DNA of 64,000 nt from Meconema thalassinum (Eukaryota > Arthropoda > Insecta > Orthoptera > Tettigoniidae): NCBI GenBank assembly GCA_946902985.2, contig OX336391.1, positions 196,232,289 to 196,296,288 on the forward strand, read 5' to 3'. The notes under the pieces were generated by a model. That model saw only the letters and a list, made by a program, of their open reading frames with translations, did no database searches and was not told the DNA's origin. The position numbers and the translations under genes are program-made. Shown piece after piece: positions 56,248 through 64,000 of this stretch (its first letter is position 1; the number at the start of each line of letters is the position of its first letter).

Positions 56248-59200
56248 CTTAACGAGTCCACCCGTATTGTCACTGGATGTCTGAAACCTACTCCAGAGCA
56301 GAAGTCCTACCCTCTCGCTGGCATTGCACCTCCAGTTATCCGACGCAAGTTGGCAGCAGAGAAAGAAAGACAAAAGCTTGAAACAGATCCTAGACATTCT
56401 ATATTCAACCACAATGTAACCACTCCTCGCCTAAGATCCAGGGAAAGTTTTATTAAGAAAACAGTAACCCTCCATACCAAATCAGACGTCCGCCGTGTGT
56501 CACACTGGAAACAAATAGTACCAGAGGGGTTTACCACATAAGAAGAACTGAGCAGTGGTAGTCATTTGCCGAAGTGGGGTTATGCAGAAGATCCACGATG
56601 TGCCTGTAGAAAATCCAGCCTCCACAACACCTGCTCACGTGCCAAGATCTTAATGACACCTGCAGCCAGGAAGAACTTCTGTTGGCCACAGACCGAGGGA
56701 TAAGAGCTGCAGAGTTCTGGAAAGGAAGAATTTAGTGTGTCTCCCGGACACGGAAAATAAAGTAACTTAATTTATTTGAATTAATTATCGTCACTTGACA
56801 AGTTCGGCAGATCTAAATAAGTTAACGATTATGGCAGTGGAGCAGAAGTTGTCGTGGACTTCATTCAAGGATCGGTCGAAGGGCCAAGGGATCATTTAAC
56901 TGATATACACATTATTACCGGCTAACGCGCTACCTCGTGCCTCGCGTGGGAGAGCGTGGGTTCGAATCCCACCTTGGTCATTCTAAAAATGGTTTTCGTT
57001 GTTTCCCATTTTCATCACCAGGCAAATTTCAAATTATACAGATCCATGGTCGACTTCCTTCCAAAATCCTTTCCCTGACTTTATTAATTAGGTTCAAGTT
57101 AGCGGTCACCTGGACAATCAGACTGTTACCATCCCCAGTTTTATCTTATGACAAAGTATAGTCAGCTCCCAGACGGGACCGAGAATACAGGGTCTTTCAC
57201 TCAAAGTGGGGCCGGCTCCGCGGCGGTTGGAAGGCCGGACGAGCACATGGCAACTCGCTGAGCTTGGGGTTAAAAGAGCGCCCGTGCGAATCGCATGTGA
57301 ATAACAAGCACGCATAATAACACATAATAAAAGTAAAATAATTAGGCCTACTCAGCTTGTACAGACGATGTTGAAAATGTCCTCCACCTGCATCTACACA
57401 TTTCTGGCATCTTCAAAGGAAATTTTCATTCACACGCATTATTCCATCTACCGAGATAGCCTCAATTTCTCTCGTGGTATTTAGTTTGAGTTCCTCTAGA
57501 GTGTGACGGTTTGTTGCATAAACCTCATTTTTCAATGTTCCCTATAAATAAAAATTGAACAATAGGCTTTAACACTTAGCAATAATGCGTTATAAAATTT
57601 TGAAACACAATAACAATTAAACAATAACCACGGACACGCGTTATAAACTTATAACATATGAGTGAAAGACAATGTACATCGAACTATAGTAGTTGTTATT
57701 ATTGTTTTAAGGGGCGTAACTACGAGGTCATCTGCCCCTTCGAATTACAGAAACATTCTCAGCAGTCATAGGTGAATAAATTTAAAAAATTAGCAGCCAC
57801 ATGCACAAACAATACTGCTACCAGTCAGTTTCATTAATAAACTAAATGCTACCATCATTTCAATTAATTAATTTACAGCACAATATATAACATAAGTCGT
57901 TTAGGATCGACTCATAAGGGTGAATAGTTTTCGCATTTCATACATTTCCGTAACTGCTCAGAAAAGAAGTATGTCTTATACTCGTTTCCACACCACCATG
58001 AGGTAGAGTATACGGCGCGTTTTTTTTTATCGTGGTCTCCCCTGTAGGCCTAATCCACGTATTGCCTGTTTGAAATACTCCAGGTCAAAGGTTCATATTC
58101 GCTTTATTTCTCATTATCATCAAGTTTAACCTTCATGTTTCACGATTTTCACAGGAGCATCTACCACTATCACCAAAACAGTTATCATACTACCATCAAC
58201 AACACACTACTTCTACCAACACCATCACCAAGGTTCTATTACCACTAACACCGTCACAACCACACTTCTACTACTAACACCTGCACTATCACCAACACCC
58301 TTATATTATTCCCTCCATCACATCCACTCTTTTACTACTACCGGTACCACTGTTAACAACAATCCTATCCTACTAACACGGTCTCCACCACACTTTTACT
58401 ACTAACATGAACATCATCACTAACACTCTTATACAGTTGTCTCCAAGCCAACCTGCGCATTAAGGTCTCCAACCGTCAGAATGTTTTCATCCTCCACATA
58501 TCTTTCTACTGTAGTTCTTCTATAATTATGTACAGTACCTTTATCAGCTTGGCTACTTCCACTCTGTGGAATACGCCAAAATGATTGTGAGTATTTAATT
58601 ATTCTGTCACTTATAGGTACAATGTTCGAAATTGCATATACATGAGGATTCACGAGAAATAAAAAACACGATATATCTTCTTTGCATCATCTATTCTTAT
58701 ACCCTTATTTTTGCAAAGATCCATTCATTTAGAAGGCTGTGAATAGCTAGTGCTGCCACTAGATGGTAATGTCTCGCCCTTGCACAGAGCGGCCATTGTT
58801 TTAAAATAGGCTACCATGTCACCACATGTACACTACCAATATGGCATATAGATAAAATGAAGATCAATCATTCAATGTCTAAACGCAATGCCTTTCCGAT
58901 TCAACCATTGTCTTCTGTCTTCAGCTTGTCTTTTCATCTCACAGTAGGAACCACATCCTACGTTTTGTATCAATACTTGAAGGAATTGCTTCCTAGGTCG
59001 ACTTCGTCCCTTCTTTCCTAAGACCATTCCTTCTAGTAGATTGGTTAGAAAGGTATTATGACGCGCACGATGTGTCCAATGAATTTAGCTGTTCTTCTAT
59101 GTACTGTTACCATCAGCTGTTTCTTCCCCTGGATTTCTCGCTGTATACTTTCGTTTGTTCTTTTTTCAGTCCAACTGAATACAATAATAATAATTATCAA

Positions 59201-60411
59201 ATAGTGACACTGCGTCTACTGCAGACGGACCAATGCAATTGGTCACATTGCCAACACTATTGAACCTATTGAAATGAAATTTATATATATGAAGAGAAAT
59301 GAACAATGACAACTGTCAAAATTAAACTGTCATGGCGGACTCTTAACATATAGGTTACACTACTAACATCAAAATCATCACTAACAATCTTATACTACTA
59401 CTAGAGTACAGTTTCGATATTTCGAGTCTCGATAGTAAAATTTTCCAAAGAAATCCGAATTGAAAAATTTGAATTAGCAAAGATAACAATTCATCAGTTT
59501 CTGTGAGTGAGAGACAAACACGGGTGACGCGCTTGTTCATACGCTAGATCCGATCCTACCCCTTTCCGCCACTCACCTACAATATACTGTAGTTATCTAA
59601 TATTCTTCGTTAATTACCTGCGACTGAACGTTAAGCCGTTTATGACTGTTCGTTGTTGACCAATAGCTGATGGTTCTTGACCAACTGCATGCTTCCTCGG
59701 TTAGTCCACGCAAAGTCCTGGCCTCCGGCTTGCTTCTCAGGTCTCCAGTGATGCACAGTTGCACGCAGTTTTGTCCAGTCTCCCAGCTTGCTCTCAGTGG
59801 TTACGGTGGAGAATTGACAAAGCTGTGCCTCGAGCTGGAAAAGTCCTGGCTCCATTCAGACATCTAATGTAAACATGGCCGCCCAGTTAGGTTTCAAAAA
59901 ATAGTCGGTCATAAATGAGGAAAATTAGAGAACTACATATCGCTGCCACGTCAGAAAAACCTAAATAAAATCATAAATGTAAGATTCATAGCTATTGTTG
60001 ATCAATATAGACCTATCTGGAATAATAATTAATTACTTAATAAATAATTACAGAATTAAGTTGTTAATACTGGCTTGCTAGAAATATACCTGAAACGCTG
60101 TCGTCCAATAGAGCACTATAGTTCGTTTCATGTAGTTTCGTTCCATTGAATCTGAGATACTGGAAATCTACGGTTGGAATGCCTACAATGTGTTATAAGA
60201 TGGTTGGTGGGACTGCTACCTGTGATAATGCGCACAATTAGATCCCTGACGGCATACATTGTATATATAAAATTTGTCAGCTATCCATTAAATGTTTTGA
60301 AAATTACAACCCATACATGAGAGTGATGCCAACATAATTGAATCAGCCGGAGCTGAAGAGTATGGTCAGTTTTCACTACTTTTCTGGAGAGAGATATTAT
60401 TAATTTATTTA
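56248..60411 (+). repeat. Segmental duplication, flank copy 2
   Basis: Second copy of 45651-49810 with the same contents in order: LINE remnant (56248-56745), S8 SINE (56918-57078), aagggg...cccctt hairpin motif (57709-57744), trinucleotide tract (58160-58430), LINE endonuclease piece (58429-58653, minus), LINE tail (about 58870-59066, minus) and unassigned DNA. Differences are scattered substitutions and small indels. Confidence 0.95.
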
Positions 60412-60815
60412 GCGTATGGCGTTTAGTGCCGGGAGTGTCCGAGGACATGTTCGTCTCGCCAGAGGCTGTAGCTGCTTCAAGCGGACACCCATGGGGTGTC
60501 CGCTCAATTTCAAATAGTTCCAACTTTCGCTATCAGATGTCACTGACATCTAGTGGTGAACGTTGGAATTTTGATAGAGCGTTTCAACGAAATAAAAACT
60601 AAAAATTTAGCTTCACACAAGTTTAGTTAGTGGAAGATTATTTTACATGCCATAAATCTATGACATGGGACCACCACCTTTACTTCCCCTCGGAAGGAAG
60701 GCATATTGAAGGATTTTAACGCTCTTAAAAATCCGACGACTTCGGCAGGTTTTGAACACGCGATCTTGGGCACAGCAGTTCAGCATGCTACCAACTATGC
60801 CACCGAAGCCGCTCA
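60412..60815 (-). mobile_element. SINE family S1, full-length copy
   Basis: On the minus strand the head reads gagcggcttcggtggcatag with A box tggcatagttggtagcat, then a B-box-like cgtgttcaaaacc, then the body and a 3' domain ending cggcactaaacgccatacgc. It continues past the point where copy 1 (50118) is cut, so this is the undisturbed right edge of the duplicated segment. Confidence 0.8.
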
Positions 60816-60945
60816 TTAACAGAACATAAGGTAGCAAACACACTATATTGTCATCTATGTTGTGAAGCAATTATTCAAGTTATATTTGTGTTAGGGGAAT
60901 ATCAATTTTAATTTAATTAACATATTATTCGATTTGGAAACGTGA

Positions 60946-61335
60946 CTTAATGCCTTTCAGCTCCAAAGTCAGTTTAGTGTGGCATAAAGCCGTCCAGAAT
61001 TAATATTTCACTTGATATTTTATTTTAAAATGGATTTGTTACATAAAGACCACCTAAACCCTATAATTTACAATAGCACTGTAACACGCGGGAATCTTGC
61101 AGTGTGGCCAACATTAAGTCCGGAATATGGAGCTGAAAGGCAGCAAGTCGTTGACTTAATGCTTTTCTCCTCTGATTGATCGCACTATATGTAGCAGTGG
61201 TCTCTGGCTAAAACAGAAGGCTGACTTAATTATTTCCTATGCCGTTCCAAGGCCCTTGGGTCAATACTTCGGAACACTAGTATTGTTAAAAAATGACCAT
61301 TTTTGACTTAATGCTCTTCAGTTCCTACCGAATAA
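60946..61335. repeat. Element with inverted and direct copies of a gacttaatgc motif
   Basis: gacttaatgcctttcagctc plus ca at 60946-60967 pairs with tggagctgaaaggcagcaag plus tc at 61128-61149 (20 of 22). Further direct copies occur at 61152 (gacttaatgcttttc), 61224 (gacttaattatttcc) and 61305 (gacttaatgctcttcagttc). The layout, terminal inverted motif plus direct subterminal copies, is like that of E1 and E2. No coding frame inside. Confidence 0.6.
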
Positions 61336-61844
61336 ACTGTATCCGTGCTGATAGATTCAATGATTAACTGTATCTTAACTTCCATAACATTCAATGTGTA
61401 ACTAACAAATTTAATATACTGTGTACATGCCGTAAAGCAGGACTGTCCAACCTATGGCCAGCGGGCCTTATACGGCCCTCTAGACTACTTTCTCAGGCCC
61501 GCCGCTCAGCGTCCGAACCGTGTCGCCAAAACTTTGATACAACTAAAGCCAACAGGGCAAAGCAGTGCGCGCGCACCCCCACCAAAAGCCATTGATTCAC
61601 TGATGAACACCTAATATCCTTATTAATGACTAGTACAACTAAGTTTGATCCTAAGTGGATAGAAATTTTAAGTACTGGTACAAAGCATTTCCAGTCGTCG
61701 CACTAAACAAAATTATCATGAACTTTATTTCATAATTTGATTAATAATTGTGTCAAATGAACATAAATACTCACGCTGTATGCGTGTATTGGATATCATC
61801 GTACTTTTATTTTAAAGGGATTTATTAAAAATATTAATTTTCTT
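61336..61844. other. Unassigned; possible hAT-type end at 61448
   Basis: caggactgtccaacctatgg with ccagcgggcc and tacggccctc following (61448-61490) resembles the start of some hAT elements, but no inverse partner is present. Otherwise no feature is recognised up to the LINE tail. Confidence 0.35.
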
Positions 61845-61901
61845 TTTTATCCTTCTTCTTCTTCTTCTGCTTTTACGGCCTCATTGGACCACTTCAGTCA
61901 A

Positions 61902-62270
61902 TCATTTCTTGGTCCTCTTCTTCAGTAAGTTTCCTTTCCGAGTCGCCCAGTAGCTCTTCATTCGCTCTGATCTTCTCAGGCGTTCCTCATCTGTAAATAC
62001 CCTTTTTACTGTATTACATTTGTCTATTTTAGCCTGAAATCTTATTTTTATATCTCTCAGTTTTTTTAATTTTGTTGTTTTGTTTTGCAAGTCATCCAAG
62101 GTTATTTCCAATTCTTTCATATCTTCTCTAATTTCCTTAATCCATCCTACTTGTTGTTTCATATTCCAAAGTTTCACTACAATTTTTCTAGATAACCTGG
62201 TTTCTGGTGTCCTCATGATGTGACCAAAGAAAGAAAGCCGTTTCTTCCGAATAGTATCAGTGATGGGCAT
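61902..62270 (-). pseudogene. LINE ORF2 C-terminal extension (frame-shifted)
   Basis: Overlaps the end of the RT frame by 14 bases. It reads ITDTIRKKRLSFFGHIMRTP, the ending common to several LINE proteins, then a long basic helical region, and finishes RLRRSERMKSYWATRKGNLL with a lysine-rich tail. The same basic ending occurs in the fragment at 24075-24310. It is functionally one protein with the RT frame, separated by a frame change. Confidence 0.75.
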
Positions 62271-63789
62271 TCAGTTCTCTGTATACCACTTCATTTGGTA
62301 CTATCCGCCACTGTCCATCTTTCTGATATTTTTTATTTATGCATGTTCTAGCTATTCTCCTTTCTACTTTTAAAATTTTGTCGATTCTGTTTTTCTGAGT
62401 AACTTTAAAAAGAGTTTCACTTCCATAGGTCACCTCTGGTTGAACCACCGTCTTGTAATGTTTTAATTTTGTTGAGATTGATAGACATTTTCTTTTATAT
62501 GTAGACCATGTTAATTTTTGGGCTTTTATCATTTTATTAGTTCTTTCTTGCCATGCAGGTTTCTCATCCAAGTTGAAAGTTATAATTTCTCCTAAGTATT
62601 TAAATTGCTTCACTATTTTAACTTTCTTGTTATTTACTGTTATGTGATTGATTACAAGTGGATTTGCTACCATTATCTCTGTCTTTTCAAATGATATCTG
62701 AAGTCCAATTTTTTGTGCTATATTTTGTAGGCTTATTATTTGATTTCTGGCTTCTTGAATATTATTAGCCAGTAACGCTAAGTCATCTGCGAATCCCAAG
62801 CAATTTAAGTCGATTTGAACTTTCTTGGTTCCAATTCTTATGTTCCTAGGATTTTCCCTGTACCATTCCCTCATTACATATTCCAAAGCACAATTGAAAA
62901 GTAGAGGCGATAAACCATCTCCTTGTCTTAATCCTGTTTTAATCGTAAACGGTTCAGATATTTCTCCTCTGTATTTTACTTTAGATTTGGTGTTTGTTAG
63001 AGTTAGTTTTATAATTTGTATTAATTTGGGATGAAGTCCGAAATTCCTTAGTATTTTCAGCAATGAAGATCTATGTATACAATCATAAGCTTTTTTGAAG
63101 TCTACGAAGGTTATGACTTGCTGTTTTTGTCTACGTTTGTAGTAGTCCATTACTAATTTTAAGGTGATTATCTGTTCAGGGCAGCTTCGCCATGGCCGAA
63201 ATCCACCTTGATATTCTCCTATTTCCTGTTCTAATTGATCTTTACAACGATTATATAGAATTCGTGACATGATTTTATATGTGATATCCAAAAGGGAAAT
63301 TCCTCGATAGTTGTCAGGATTTGATTTTTCTCCTTTCTTGTGTAATGGATGTATTATAGCAGTAGTCCAATGGTCTGGCAGTTCTTCTTTGATCCAAATG
63401 TTCACTATGCATTGGTGTAATGCAATCTTCACTGGTTCTGCTGCATATATCCACAATTCTGCAAATGTTTGATCTTCTCCACTCGCTTTGTAGTTTTTGA
63501 GCTCTCTCAGCGCTTTGTAGACTTCTTGGATTGTGGGTGGATTTATGTTTTCTGATGGTGTTTTAATAGTGGTGTCTGTATTTATTTGAAGCAGTTCTGG
63601 TGGATCTTCGCAATTTAGCAACTTGTTGAATGTTTCTGCTAAAATTTCTGTATTTCTTTTATTACTATGAGCTAACTCGCCATTTTTGTCTTTTAACATT
63701 AATGTTGGAGGTTCATATCTTTGTAGTTGTTTGCTAAAAATTTTGTAGTAATCTCTTGAGTTTGTTTTCGCGCTATTTGTTTCGATCAT
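62257..63789 (-). CDS. LINE reverse transcriptase domain
   Basis: 510 residues, open. RT motifs in order: NYRGISLLDITYKIMSRILY (about 160), GGFRPWRSCPEQI, FVDFKKAYDCIHR (catalytic aspartate), TGLRQGDGLSPLLFN, LGFADDLALLA (FADD catalytic pair), YLGEIITF. After these comes the thumb-like and C-terminal part (VVQPEVTYGSETL). The first methionine is not the true start: the same frame continues upstream (KRLYQKDILL) to a stop at about 63838, and the preceding region is in another frame. The frame ends at 62257, where the coding continues in the frame of 61902-62270. All catalytic residues are present, but as read the ORF is broken at both ends. Confidence 0.9.
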   Translation of the reverse strand: MIETNSAKTNSRDYYKIFSKQLQRYEPPTLMLKDKNGELAHSNKRNTEILAETFNKLLNCEDPPELLQINTDTTIKTPSENINPPTIQEVYKALRELKNYKASGEDQTFAELWIYAAEPVKIALHQCIVNIWIKEELPDHWTTAIIHPLHKKGEKSNPDNYRGISLLDITYKIMSRILYNRCKDQLEQEIGEYQGGFRPWRSCPEQIITLKLVMDYYKRRQKQQVITFVDFKKAYDCIHRSSLLKILRNFGLHPKLIQIIKLTLTNTKSKVKYRGEISEPFTIKTGLRQGDGLSPLLFNCALEYVMREWYRENPRNIRIGTKKVQIDLNCLGFADDLALLANNIQEARNQIISLQNIAQKIGLQISFEKTEIMVANPLVINHITVNNKKVKIVKQFKYLGEIITFNLDEKPAWQERTNKMIKAQKLTWSTYKRKCLSISTKLKHYKTVVQPEVTYGSETLFKVTQKNRIDKILKVERRIARTCINKKYQKDGQWRIVPNEVVYRELNAHH

Positions 63790-64000
63790 CAGAAGTATAT
63801 CCTTTTGGTATAGCCGTTTAACCCCTCGTATTATTTTTTAGTTATCTTCCTTGGTTTTATGAGATCCAAGTGTGATTCATCTGTTTTTTGACTCTGATAC
63901 CGTAACCAGGCTTGATGTCTATCTTCCACTGTATTATCACACTCATCGTTCCACCATTGGTGTTTCTTCTTTGGATTTATTGGGGCTACTTGTTCAGCTA

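Larger units (their letters stand above)
61845..64000 (-). mobile_element. Non-LTR retrotransposon (LINE), runs off the right edge
   Basis: Minus strand, 5' end outside the window. From right to left: a connecting region (KKHQWWNDECDNTVEDRHQA, 63960-63880) before RT with a frame change and stops near 63840, the RT frame, a C-terminal extension in another frame, a short 3' UTR (gaagtggtccaatgaggccg) and a (gaa)n tail at about 61855-61868. A short-repeat tail rather than poly(A), and the RT type, suggest an RTE-like clade; that is inference. Confidence 0.88.

Noticed and set aside
61448..61490. hAT transposon terminus
   Set aside because: Only one end-like sequence is visible, with no inverse partner or 8-bp duplication; kept as a remark only.

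Overview
The window looks like non-coding, transposon-saturated nuclear DNA from an arthropod, most likely an insect with a large genome. The grounds are BEL/Pao and mariner elements, many tRNA-derived SINEs with target-site duplications, non-LTR retrotransposon debris, Helitron-like termini, and one host gene split by a very long intron. The insect order cannot be fixed from the sequence alone. There is no bacterial gene organisation, no rRNA and no CRISPR array.

Host gene: two exons on the + strand (10776-10916 and 21748-21820) join in frame across a 10.8-kb intron. They read like a TMTC-family protein (transmembrane and TPR repeat-containing, ER protein O-mannosyltransferase family). The intron is almost filled by a 42-bp minisatellite (11621-20978 and 21303-21747, about 230 units). 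The central observation of this report is that the 42-bp unit aligns with the 3' splice site and first codons of the downstream exon, so the array appears to have grown out of the intron/exon junction. The units nearest the exon are intermediate in sequence. Because 42 is a multiple of 3, the array gives long spurious reading frames in all frames.

Region by region. 1-8.4 kb: nested Helitron-like elements made of ~640-bp and ~178-bp blocks, with three CTAG-T termini. 8.4-10.5 kb: a non-autonomous element with ~293-bp internal repeats carrying YY1/Pho-like sites; an inverted copy lies at 24.8-26.3 kb and pieces at 31.7 and 33.4-33.8 kb. 10.7-21.8 kb: the TMTC exons and minisatellite. 22-37.8 kb: SINEs, LINE tails, an internally deleted mariner (30901-31713), AT-rich inverted arms and unassigned DNA. 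37.97-40.89 kb: two nearly abutting TIR transposons with unrelated termini but remnants of what looks like one protein family. 41-60.7 kb: a tandem segmental duplication (unit about 10.6 kb) holding a BEL/Pao retrotransposon, a LINE remnant that was its target, and 4.4 kb of flank; the left copy is 5'-truncated and the right copy carries an extra SINE with a perfect empty site in the left copy. 60.9-61.3 kb: a small element with inverted and direct copies of one terminal motif. 61.85-64 kb: a minus-strand non-LTR retrotransposon with a long RT frame, running off the window.

Nothing here forms an operon or pathway. Its content is one fragment of a host gene and several generations of mobile elements nested in each other, with clear relative-age evidence (SINE in minisatellite, SINE in BEL, BEL in LINE).
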